Assembly (NCBI GenBank): GCA_029863825.1
Contig: JAOTUP010000064.1
Coordinates: 1 to 8,067 of the forward strand
Origin: Acidobacteriota bacterium
GTDB taxonomy: Bacteria > Acidobacteriota > Thermoanaerobaculia > Multivoradales > JAHEKO01
Reading direction: 5' to 3'
Length of the DNA: 8,067 nt
The notes under the pieces are model-generated. The model was not told where the DNA came from, made no database searches, and saw only the letters and a program-made list of their open reading frames with translations. The position numbers were made by a program, and so were the translations under genes. The stretch's first letter is position 1. Each line of letters opens with the position of its first letter. Shown piece by piece: positions 1 to 6,018 of this stretch.

Positions 1-240
1 CTGGCCGCCCGCGAGCTGCTCGAGCTCGACGTCGAGAACACGCACCTGGTCGTCGAGCACGAGTTCCAGCCGGCGCGGATCCAGGACCGTGAGCGCGTGG
101 CGCCGATTCTCGCCGGCTCGATCGCCTTTACCCGGCGGATCGATCAGGCGGCCGCCTCGATGTACGCCTTGCAGCACGAAGTACTCGCCGCGCAAGGTCT
201 TCTAGCTCAGGGCGTGGGACGCGAGGCCTTTCGCAGTTGA
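1..240 (+). CDS. 3' end of an unrecognised protein (partial)
   Basis: The forward frame is open from the first base of the window and ends at TGA 238-240, giving the last 79 residues of a protein whose start lies to the left. The visible part is soluble, rich in Ala, Glu, Arg and Leu, and looks mostly helical (for example LAARELLELDVENTHLVVEH, then RERVAPILAGSIAFTRRI), with no membrane segment and no motif I can name. Codon use matches the real genes of the window (third positions mostly G or C), which supports true coding. It is followed by a 169-base gap before the NupG-like permease on the same strand. The neighbourhood suggests a sugar-metabolism enzyme, but I do not recognise the family and assign no function. 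Confidence is for the existence of a coding 3' end. Confidence 0.7.
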   Translation: MAARELLELDVENTHLVVEHEFQPARIQDRERVAPILAGSIAFTRRIDQAAASMYALQHEVLAAQGLLAQGVGREAFRS

Positions 241-273
241 CGAGCTCAGAGAACGCTCGTCCCGGGTGGAGGC

Positions 274-302
274 TTGACCGCAGCGACGCGAGGTCGTAGG
301 TT
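274..302 (+). promoter_or_regulatory. Candidate sigma-70-type promoter for the permease gene
   Basis: TTGACC (274-279) resembles a -35 box at five of six positions. It is followed after exactly 17 bases by TAGGTT (297-302), a weak -10 match at three of six positions. It lies about 108 bases upstream of the chosen permease start in the only gap between this gene and its upstream neighbour. The weak -10 makes this a suggestion only; the permease could equally be transcribed from further upstream together with the partial gene. Confidence 0.25.
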
Positions 303-409
303 GCGACAGTCACCCACCAAGGGCACTCGATCGAAGTCTGCAGCGGCGGGAATGTTCCGTTGAGAGCGGGTCGGCCGCGGTGGGAGAAACACAGAGAGAG
401 GAAGACGTT

Positions 410-1624
410 ATGGGAATCCCCGGTCGACTGAGCGTCATGATGTTTCTCCAGTACGTCATCTGGGGCTCGTGGCTACCCCTTCTTGCCCTGTACCTGTCGC
501 GGTTTCTAGGCTTTTCCGGCACCGATATCGGCTGGGTGTTCGGCACCCTCGCTATCGCCTCGGTGACGGCGGTCTTCGTCAGTGGGCAGCTTGCCGACCG
601 CTACTTGTCGACCGAGCGATTTCTCGCCATATCGCACCTTGTCGGCGGCCTGGCGATGTTCGCGCTGCCCTTCCAGAAGAGCTTCTGGCCCTTCTTCGTC
701 GCCCTGCTGGTGCACAACCTCATGTACGTGCCGACGCTGTCGCTCACCAACTCGATCTGCTTTCATCACTTGAAGGATGCCCAGAAGCAGTTCGGCCGCG
801 TCCGCATGTGGGGCACCATCGGCTGGGTTGCCGCCAGCTGGCCGTTCGTCTTCATCTTGCGGGGCAAGGAAGATGCCGCCCTCGAGTCGGCACTGACCGG
901 CATCTTTTGGATGGCCGGCGCCGCATCCATCGCCCTGGCGGTCTATTCCCTGACGCTGCCGCATACGCCGCCCACGCACAGCGGCGAGAAAAACGCTCCC
1001 CTTGAGGCGATCAAGCTCCTGGCCGTGCCGAGCATCCTGATTCTGTTCATCGTCACCTTCATGGATTCGCTGGTCCACGCCTGTTACTTCCAATGGACGA
1101 GTCCGTTCCTGGCCGAGATCGGCCTCGCCGAGAACCTCATCATGCCGGCCATGTCGATCGGCCAGATTGCCGAGATCGGCACCATGGCGGTTCTCGGCGT
1201 ATTTCTCAAGAAGCTCGGCTGGCGCAAGATCATGACCTTCGGCATCCTCGGTCACGCCATCCGCTTCGCCATCTACTCGCTCGGCGGTCCCGTCTGGCTG
1301 GTCGTGGCGTCGAACGTCGTGCACGGCTTTTGCTATGCCTTCTTCTTCGCCACTGTCTACATCTTCGTCGACGAGTGCTTTCCGAAGGACGCGCGTGCCA
1401 GCGCTCAGACCCTGTTCAACCTGCTGATCCTCGGCCTCGGGCCGTTCCTCGGCAACCTGATGTGGGGCAAGCTCGCCGACATGCTGACGACGTCCGGCGT
1501 CATCGACTTCCGCACCTTGTTCCTGGCGCCGACGGCACTGGCGATCGTCGCCATGTTGACGCTTCTGTTCGGCTTCCGGCCCGAATCGCTCGAGCAGGCC
1601 GGGACCGATTCGGCTCCGGGCTGA
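410..1624 (+). CDS. NupG-type MFS permease (nucleoside:H+ symporter family)
   Basis: A polytopic inner-membrane transporter of 404 residues with about 12 hydrophobic helices, expected to be a proton-driven importer. Similarity to E. coli NupG as I remember it runs throughout: FLQYVIWGSWLP at the N-terminus (NupG has FLQFCLWGSWL), RMWGTIGW at residues 132-139 (NupG RIWGTIGF), SIGQIAE at 249-255 (NupG SISQISE) and RASAQ at 329-333 (also RASAQ in NupG). Length fits NupG (418). The open frame begins at GTG 380, but ATG 410 is preferred because AGAGAGGAAG with AGGA at 399-402 sits 7 bases upstream, and translation from there begins directly with the conserved N-terminal region. Family members in environmental bacteria sit beside sugar dehydrogenases and may carry sugars rather than nucleosides, so the substrate is open. 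It converges with the Gfo/Idh/MocA gene across 97 bases. Confidence 0.9.
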   Translation: MGIPGRLSVMMFLQYVIWGSWLPLLALYLSRFLGFSGTDIGWVFGTLAIASVTAVFVSGQLADRYLSTERFLAISHLVGGLAMFALPFQKSFWPFFVALLVHNLMYVPTLSLTNSICFHHLKDAQKQFGRVRMWGTIGWVAASWPFVFILRGKEDAALESALTGIFWMAGAASIALAVYSLTLPHTPPTHSGEKNAPLEAIKLLAVPSILILFIVTFMDSLVHACYFQWTSPFLAEIGLAENLIMPAMSIGQIAEIGTMAVLGVFLKKLGWRKIMTFGILGHAIRFAIYSLGGPVWLVVASNVVHGFCYAFFFATVYIFVDECFPKDARASAQTLFNLLILGLGPFLGNLMWGKLADMLTTSGVIDFRTLFLAPTALAIVAMLTLLFGFRPESLEQAGTDSAPG

Positions 1625-1684
1625 GTGGTCGCCTCACGTCTGGCCGACGCTTGACGCAAGGTCGTCCCACGGAGTTGGTGAGAG

Positions 1685-1705
1685 CCGCGAGAGGGCGCCC
1701 TGCGG
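1685..1705. terminator. Weak GC hairpin between convergent genes, possible terminator
   Basis: CCGC (1685-1688) pairs with GCGG (1702-1705), and the intervening AGGGCGCCCT (1692-1701) is itself a perfect palindrome, giving an interrupted GC-rich stem. It lies between the stops of the permease (1624) and the dehydrogenase (1722), where a two-way terminator would be expected. No T-tract follows on either strand, so it is not a canonical intrinsic terminator. Confidence 0.25.
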
Positions 1706-1721
1706 TCGAGCGTCCGTTGCC

Positions 1722-2846
1722 CTAGACCTTCTCCCAGCGGCGGCTCTCCGCCGAGCGCTCCCAGGCAGCCAGCACTTTCTGGTTGCGCACTCCGTCCTCG
1801 AAGTTGGGACGTGGGGCTGTCCCCCTTTCGATGGCTGTCAGGAGGTCATAGACCGTGTGTACGAACGTGTGCTCGTAGCCGATGATGTGACCGGGCGGCC
1901 ACCATGACGCGATGTATGGATGATGCTCCGGTTCGGTGACCAGGATCTTCCGAAAGCCGCGGCGCGCCGGCGGGTCGGACTCGAGGTAGACCTCGAGCTC
2001 GTTCATGCGCTCGAGGTCGAAGGCCAGTGAGCCCTTGCTGCCGTTGATCTCGAAGCGATTGTAGTTCTTGCGCCCGAGAGCTAGGCGCGTGCCTTCGATG
2101 GTGCCGAGAGCACCGTTGTCGAAGCGGACGAGCGCAATCGCCGCATCGTCGACGGAGACGCGACCCTTCTTTGTCGCATCATCGAGCAGCGGACGTTCGG
2201 TGATGAAGGTCTCGAGCTCACCGGAGATCTGGGCGATTTCGCCGACCAGGAATCGCGCCAGGTCGAGTGAGTGCGACGCGATGTCACCAAGGGCCCCGGA
2301 GCCCGCCTTGTCTTTGCGGAAGCGCCACAGAAGCGGCAGCTCCGGATCGACGACCCAATCCTGCAGGTAGGTGCCGCGGTAGTGATAGATCTCTCCGAGA
2401 TCGCCGGCTTCGATCATCTGCTTGGCGAGCATGACGGCGGGGATGCGCCGGTAGTTGTGACACAGCATGTGGACGACGCCCGCCGTCTCGACTGCTGAGA
2501 GCATCGCCTTGGCGTCTTCAACCGTGTTGGCCAGGGGTTTCTCGCAGAGAATCGCCTTGCCCGCTTTGGCGGCGGCGATGGCGATCTCGGCATGGCTGTC
2601 GCCGGGCGTCGAGATGTCGACCAGATGGATGTCGTCGCGTTCCACGACCTCTCGCCAGTCGGTGGCGCTTTCTTCCCATCCCAACTGCCCGGCAGCCTCC
2701 CCGACGGCGGCGGCATCGCGGCCGCAGAGCACTTTCATGCGCGGCTGAAGTGACGGCGACATGACGGGGCCGACCTGCCGGTAGGCGTTGCTGTGGGCGC
2801 GGCCCATGAACTTGTATCCGATGAGGGCGACGTTGAGCTCAGTCAT
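1722..2846 (-). CDS. Gfo/Idh/MocA family NAD(P)-dependent sugar/polyol dehydrogenase
   Basis: A 374-residue cytoplasmic oxidoreductase, the usual length for the family, which oxidises or reduces sugars, inositols and their derivatives with NAD(P). The N-terminal Rossmann fold starts at once with NVALIGYKFMGRAHSNAY (residues 5-22), a variant of the glycine-rich dinucleotide loop. CEKPLANT (101-108) is the family EKP motif with the catalytic-type Lys103. GDIASHSLDLARFL (187-200) holds the Asp188/His192 pair, four residues apart as in inositol dehydrogenase IolG. The C-terminal half is the alpha/beta substrate domain. The ATG is well placed: on the coding strand GGAGG (2855-2859) lies 8 bases before it. 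It converges with the NupG-type permease, and the tlpA-like gene lies 331 bases upstream on the same strand. Related proteins are often labelled inositol 2-dehydrogenase-like, but substrate specificity cannot be assigned from this sequence. Confidence 0.93.
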   Translation of the reverse strand: MTELNVALIGYKFMGRAHSNAYRQVGPVMSPSLQPRMKVLCGRDAAAVGEAAGQLGWEESATDWREVVERDDIHLVDISTPGDSHAEIAIAAAKAGKAILCEKPLANTVEDAKAMLSAVETAGVVHMLCHNYRRIPAVMLAKQMIEAGDLGEIYHYRGTYLQDWVVDPELPLLWRFRKDKAGSGALGDIASHSLDLARFLVGEIAQISGELETFITERPLLDDATKKGRVSVDDAAIALVRFDNGALGTIEGTRLALGRKNYNRFEINGSKGSLAFDLERMNELEVYLESDPPARRGFRKILVTEPEHHPYIASWWPPGHIIGYEHTFVHTVYDLLTAIERGTAPRPNFEDGVRNQKVLAAWERSAESRRWEKV

Positions 2847-2880
2847 GGAATGGACCTCCCTGTTGATCGGCGTCGTATCG

Positions 2881-2915
2881 TCTGTTCAGGCTACGTGACG
2901 AAGTGGACGAACAGA
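2881..2915 (-). promoter_or_regulatory. Inverted repeat upstream of the dehydrogenase, possible operator
   Basis: TCTGTTC (2881-2887) and GAACAGA (2909-2915) are perfect 7-base inverted arms separated by 21 bases. The spacer carries GACGAA (2897-2902), repeated at 2906-2911 with a 9-base period. The structure lies 35-69 bases upstream of the dehydrogenase ATG, where an operator or promoter-overlapping site would sit. A 7-base arm pair with free spacing can arise by chance in a region this size, so this is only a candidate. Confidence 0.25.
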
Positions 2916-3129
2916 TGATGGCGTGAAGTGTCTGCTGCAAGCGGCCACGTTGTCCTGTGACGGTGCTCGGCCGATTCTCCGAATGTTAGGCACAACGCTC
3001 ATGATCGAGCCCTGTGCTCGAGGGTATCGATCGATTCACCGGTTCGTCTCTGGTCAGCTTTGAGGATATCGCTTCCGGCGGCCAGGAGCGTCCTGGGAAG
3101 AAGCGTCTCGGTTGTGACTTGATCGGCAC

Positions 3130-3147
3130 CGACCGGGAGACCCGTCG
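3130..3147 (-). terminator. Small hairpin after the tlpA-like gene
   Basis: On the minus strand, CGACGGG, a 3-base loop (TCT) and CCCGGTCG form a 7-base-pair stem with one bulged base, about 30 bases past the TAG stop of the tlpA-like gene. There is no following run of T, so it may be a transcript 3' structure rather than an intrinsic terminator. Confidence 0.22.
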
Positions 3148-3177
3148 CCAGGGGGCGCTGCACGGTCGTTCGTCGTC

Positions 3178-3717
3178 CTACTTGGCTTTCTTCTTGGCCG
3201 CGCGCGTGGCTTTCGAGACTTCGGCCCCGGCGAGCTGCGCAAGGCGCATCTCGTGTCTGGAACCCCAGCCTGAAAGACTGCTTGTGATCCTTCCTGTATG
3301 GTCGACGATGAGATAGGTCGGAAAGCTGCGCACACCGAACGTCCGGGTAATCTGACCGTTCCCATCCCAGATGTGCGGCCATTCGGCCTTCTCGTCGGCG
3401 AGAAACTTCTCGAGGACAGGACGTGATTCGTCGACACTGATACTCAGCAGGGCGAACGGCTTGTCCTCGAATCGTGTGTTGATCACGCGCAGATGCGGCA
3501 AGGCATCGCGGCAGGGCGCGCACCAGGTCGCCCAGAAGTCGAACAGGACGGCCTTTCCGCGCAGCTCCCCCATGCTGATCGACTGTCCGTCGAGCTGCCT
3601 GAAAGAGAGCTCGGCGGGGAGCGGTTCACGCTTCTGAGCGGCATCGCCGGATTGAGCGGCCAGCGCCAGGATGAGCGCTGCGAGTAGAGAGACCGAGCTG
3701 ACGGTGCTTGCTCTCAC
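3178..3717 (-). CDS. TlpA/ResA-like exported thioredoxin-fold protein
   Basis: A 179-residue protein with an N-terminal export signal (short Arg-containing start, hydrophobic LLAALILALAAQ at residues 11-22, likely cleavage near residues 27-28), then a thioredoxin fold of the AhpC-TSA/redoxin type. FDFWATWCAPCRDALPHL (59-76) carries the CxxC redox centre Cys66/Cys69, and SFPTYLIVD (131-139) carries the expected cis-proline, Pro133. The central SVDES region is the TlpA/ResA-type insertion. It should reduce or exchange disulfides of partner proteins outside the cytoplasm. The C-terminus is a short lysine-rich tail (RAAKKKAK). The start is GTG 3717-3715; no good Shine-Dalgarno precedes it, and no in-frame ATG lies close upstream, so the start is less sure than the family. 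No cytochrome-maturation or other obvious partner gene is in the window, so its client is unknown. Confidence 0.9.
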   Translation of the reverse strand: MRASTVSSVSLLAALILALAAQSGDAAQKREPLPAELSFRQLDGQSISMGELRGKAVLFDFWATWCAPCRDALPHLRVINTRFEDKPFALLSISVDESRPVLEKFLADEKAEWPHIWDGNGQITRTFGVRSFPTYLIVDHTGRITSSLSGWGSRHEMRLAQLAGAEVSKATRAAKKKAK

Positions 3718-4048
3718 GCGTCTGAGTGTATCGAGTGCGGTGCAAGTGACGCCACGAGTGCGGCAACGCCCCGCCTTTCGCCGTGATGAAACGGCGCCAG
3801 CCGGTCGAGTCGATGATCAGGCTCAGAACCCGGCGAAGGGCGTGTCGGCGCAGACTTCGGGAATGGTATAGCAATCATGGAGGCATCTGGCGGCCCCAAC
3901 TGCCAGTCAGGAGGCCGACATCTGGACAGGGAAGCCGCGCTTGCGCCCGAGGACTGGTCTCGATTATCGTGACGCGACTCGTTCGCGTGAAAGACCCCGC
4001 GCAGGGCCCGAGTGGCCACTCCCGCGACGCCTACCCGAGGAAGATGCG
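3718..4048. other. 331-base divergent intergenic region
   Basis: This is the divergent gap between the tlpA-like gene (-) and the symporter (+). It must hold the promoters of both. No gene is recognised: the open frames crossing it give Arg-rich translations without motifs. The symporter frame stays open 36 codons upstream to 3941, but that extension reads as non-coding (many Arg and Pro, no hydrophobic pattern). An ATG at 3877 opens a 31-codon frame ending at TGA 3970-3972 with nothing to support it. GGAGG at 3910-3914 is not followed by a suitably spaced start codon. Confidence 0.5.
3864..3872 (+). promoter_or_regulatory. Candidate extended -10 for the symporter gene
   Basis: TGGTATAGC (3864-3872) fits an extended -10 (TG, one base, then TATAGC, four of six to consensus) in an otherwise GC-rich divergent region. 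It would give a 5' leader of about 170 bases for the symporter. The complementary strand also reads TGCTATACC here, so the same AT-rich spot could serve the tlpA-like gene instead. There is no clear -35 at the right distance in either direction. Confidence 0.2.
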
Positions 4049-5872
4049 ATGCAACTGACGACTCTCGATCTCGGCATTATCGTGGCTTACATGGTTGCCG
4101 TGACGTCGATCGGCGTCTTGTTGACGAAAAGAGCGGCGAAGAGTCTCGACTCGTACCTCTTGGGTGGCAAGACGCTGCCCTGGTACTTCCTTGGGCTTTC
4201 GAACGCCTCCGGCATGTTCGACATCTCGGGCACCATGTGGCTGGTGACGATCGGCTTCGTCTACGGCTTGAAGAGCATCTGGCTGCCGTGGCTGTGGCCG
4301 ACGTTCAACCAGATCTTTCTGATGGTCTTCCTCTCCGCCTGGCTGAGACGGTCGAACGCTCGCACCGGCGCGCAGTGGCTGGTGACGCGTTTCGGTGCCG
4401 GCAGCGGAGCCAATCTGTCCCACGTCGTCGTCGTCGTGTTCGCACTTATCAGCGCGCTCGGCTTTCTGGCATACGGGTTCATCGGCCTGGGCAAGTTCGT
4501 CGAGCTGTTCGTTCCCTGGGAGGTCGTCCAGCCGTATCTGGGAATCGTCATTTCGGCTGAGTACGTCCCCCACCTCTACGGCATCGTCTTCACTTTGGTC
4601 GCGGTCTGCTACACGATCCTCGGCGGCATGACCTCGATCGTCCTCGCCGACGTCTTGCAGTACACAATCATGACGATCTCGGCCGTTGTCGTTGCCGTCA
4701 TTGCGATGATCTCGCTGGGCAAACAGCCGCTGGCCGTCCCGGATGGCTGGATGAGTCCCTGGTTCGGGTGGGAGCTCGACCTCGACTGGACGGGGATCAT
4801 CACGGAAGTGAACCAGAAGATCGTTGACGACCAGTTTTCTCTGTTCTCCATCCTGTTCATGATGATGGTGTTCAAGGGCATCCTGGTGAGCGCCGCGGGG
4901 CCGGCGCCCAACTACGATATGCAGAAGATCCTGGCGACGAAGTCGCCACGCGAGGGCGCCTTGATGAGCGGGTTTGTCAGCTTGGTGCTCAATCCGTCCC
5001 GGTATTTGATGATCGCCGGCTTCGTCGTCCTCGGCCTGCTCTTCTACGAGCGCCTTGATCTTGTCGTCGGTGGGCAGATCGACTTCGAGCAGATCCTGCC
5101 GTCGGCGATCAACGAGTTCGTCCCGGCCGGCTGGACGGGTCTCTTGCTGGCCGGGCTCGCAGCTGCCTTTGTGTCGACCTTCTCGGGGACTCTCAACGCG
5201 GCGCAGGCATACGCCGTCAACGATCTCTACTTGAAGTACATCAACCCCGAGGCCTCGACACGCAAGACGATCTTCGTCAACTACGCCACCGGCATCATTG
5301 TCGTCGTGGTCAGCATCGTCCTCGGCTTCTACGCCAAGAACGTCAACAACATGCTGCAGTGGATTGTCTCGGGGCTCTTCGGCGCCTACGTCGGCTCGAA
5401 CGTCCTCAAATGGTACTGGTGGCGATTCAACGGCCACGGCTACTTCTGGGGGATGGTCTCCGGACTGCTGCCGGCTCTCGTCTTTCCGTTCATTTGGCCC
5501 GACACCTTGCCGCTCTACTACTTCCCTCACCTCCTCGCGCTGTCGATCGTCGGCTGTATTGCCGGCACCTATCTCACCAAGCCAACGGACACCGAGGTCC
5601 TCAAGAGCTTCTACCGCACTGTCCGGCCGTGGGGATTCTGGGGGCCGATCCAAAGGCTGGTGGAAGCAGATGATCCGGATTTCAAGGCCAACCCGAATTT
5701 CAAACGCGACATGGTCAACGTCGTTGTTGGCACTATCTGGCAGGCGACACTTGTGGCGCTGCCGTTTTTCATCGTCCTCATGCAGTGGACCAGCGCTCTG
5801 GGCACGGCAGCTGTCGCCGCCGTGACGATGATCTTTCTGAAGAAGAACTGGTACGACAAGCTGGAGGCTTAG
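4049..5872 (+). CDS. Sodium:solute symporter (SSS family), probable sugar importer
   Basis: An inner-membrane transporter of 607 residues with about 14 hydrophobic helices, expected to use the sodium gradient to import a sugar or related solute. Family marks include DSYLLGGKTLPWYFLGLSNA near the N-terminus (first cytoplasmic loop and TM2 region), GGMTSIVLADVLQ at residues 192-204 (the GG...D..Q signature), and AAFVSTFSGTLNAAQAYAVNDLY, in which Ser376/Thr377 sit where the paired Ser of the vSGLT Na2 sodium site falls. The ATG at 4049 is chosen because GAGGA (4037-4041) lies 7 bases upstream; the longer in-frame opening to 3941 encodes an Arg/Pro-rich stretch unlike the family. It is followed by the GH5 hydrolase on the same strand with only 38 bases between stop and the proposed GTG start, so co-transcription is likely. 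The stop codon TAG (5870-5872) lies inside the tandem repeat. The transported sugar is unknown; context suggests beta-glucan or mannan breakdown products. Confidence 0.92.
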   Translation: MQLTTLDLGIIVAYMVAVTSIGVLLTKRAAKSLDSYLLGGKTLPWYFLGLSNASGMFDISGTMWLVTIGFVYGLKSIWLPWLWPTFNQIFLMVFLSAWLRRSNARTGAQWLVTRFGAGSGANLSHVVVVVFALISALGFLAYGFIGLGKFVELFVPWEVVQPYLGIVISAEYVPHLYGIVFTLVAVCYTILGGMTSIVLADVLQYTIMTISAVVVAVIAMISLGKQPLAVPDGWMSPWFGWELDLDWTGIITEVNQKIVDDQFSLFSILFMMMVFKGILVSAAGPAPNYDMQKILATKSPREGALMSGFVSLVLNPSRYLMIAGFVVLGLLFYERLDLVVGGQIDFEQILPSAINEFVPAGWTGLLLAGLAAAFVSTFSGTLNAAQAYAVNDLYLKYINPEASTRKTIFVNYATGIIVVVVSIVLGFYAKNVNNMLQWIVSGLFGAYVGSNVLKWYWWRFNGHGYFWGMVSGLLPALVFPFIWPDTLPLYYFPHLLALSIVGCIAGTYLTKPTDTEVLKSFYRTVRPWGFWGPIQRLVEADDPDFKANPNFKRDMVNVVVGTIWQATLVALPFFIVLMQWTSALGTAAVAAVTMIFLKKNWYDKLEA

Positions 5873-5938
5873 GTGCCGGGCCTGCAAGATGCAAGTTGCC
5901 GGAGGCTTAGGTGCCGGGCCTGCAAGATGCAAGTTGCC
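5863..5938 (+). repeat. Perfect tandem duplication, 2 x 38 bp, spanning the symporter stop
   Basis: Positions 5863-5900 and 5901-5938 are identical over all 38 bases, and the match ends sharply at both sides. Each unit begins GGAGGCTTAGGTGCCGGGCC and ends GATGCAAGTTGCC. Unit 1 supplies the last symporter codons and its stop. Unit 2 supplies a Shine-Dalgarno/GTG pair for the hydrolase. Two readings are possible: simple tandem duplication, or a roughly 30-base element (starting AGGTGCCGGG) whose first copy (5871-5900) is flanked by the 8-base direct repeat GGAGGCTT like a target-site duplication. Thirty-eight is not a multiple of three, so the two copies put their GTGs in different frames. Confidence 0.95.
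5901..5913 (+). promoter_or_regulatory. Repeat-borne ribosome binding site and GTG start for the GH5 gene
   Basis: GGAGG (5901-5905), five spacer bases and GTG (5911-5913) make a strong Shine-Dalgarno/start pair in frame with the hydrolase. The same 13 bases occur in repeat unit 1 (5863-5875), but there the GTG opens another frame that stops at TGA 5961-5963 after about 30 codons. The alternative hydrolase start, ATG 5956, has no visible Shine-Dalgarno. Confidence 0.5.
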
Positions 5939-6018
5939 AGACCCCAACCTCACCGATGCCTGTGACCGCGAACGAGCGGGCAAGCCGGCTCAACTTGCAT
6001 CTTGCAGGCCTGGCACCT
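5909..6018 (+). repeat. 28-bp inverted repeat forming a long hairpin over the GH5 start
   Basis: The left arm 5909-5936 (in tandem unit 2) and the right arm 5991-6018 are reverse complements at 27 of 28 positions. The only difference, G5916 opposite T6011, would still be a G-U pair in RNA. The loop is 54 bases and contains ATG 5956; GTG 5911 is buried in the stem. The same right arm can pair equally with 5871-5898 in unit 1, leaving unit 2 with its Shine-Dalgarno and GTG in a 92-base loop. The arms also contain TGCA..TGCA mini-palindromes (TGCAAGATGCA). Shape and placement suggest a REP/MITE-like palindromic element; no family is assigned. Confidence 0.9.

Larger units (their letters stand above)
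2847..3177 (-). other. 331-base intergenic region, no gene recognised
   Basis: This stretch separates the tlpA-like gene from the dehydrogenase gene, both on the minus strand. It holds the dehydrogenase Shine-Dalgarno (GGAGG, 2855-2859), the inverted repeat at 2881-2915 and a small hairpin just after the tlpA stop. Short open frames exist on both strands, but their translations show no recognisable motif and they overlap the tlpA coding sequence out of frame. I see no RNA gene and no convincing -35/-10 pair. Its length suggests the dehydrogenase has its own promoter here. Confidence 0.5.

Noticed and set aside
380..409. GTG 380 as the permease start
   Set aside because: It would add ten polar residues and bury the good AGAGAGGAAG ribosome binding site of ATG 410 inside the coding sequence.
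506..1324. 272-codon open frame antisense to the permease
   Set aside because: It is a composition shadow of the NupG-like gene; the translation is charged and repetitive with no recognisable motif.
3725..3745. Promoter for the tlpA-like gene (TTGCAC with TACACT on the minus strand)
   Set aside because: The boxes are only 9 bases apart, too close for a sigma-70 promoter, and lie only a few bases from the start codon.
3877..3972. 31-codon leader peptide before the symporter
   Set aside because: It has no ribosome binding site, no regulatory codon run and no conserved feature; such short frames are expected by chance.
3941..4048. 36-residue N-terminal extension of the symporter
   Set aside because: The frame is open, but it encodes Arg/Pro-rich sequence unlike the family, and ATG 4049 has GAGGA at a 7-base spacing.
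5863..5938. CRISPR array
   Set aside because: There are only two copies, directly abutting with no spacers, and the repeat overlaps a coding end and has an inverted partner.
4031..5983. 650-codon open frame antisense to the symporter
   Set aside because: It mirrors a hydrophobic membrane-protein gene in GC-rich DNA. The translation is a run of Asp, Glu, His, Arg and Gln without domains, and the forward frame has clear SSS signatures and a Shine-Dalgarno.
5909..6018. Intrinsic terminator of the symporter
   Set aside because: The 28-bp arms are far longer than a normal terminator stem, the loop is 54 bases, no T-tract follows, and the right arm is inside the GH5 coding frame.
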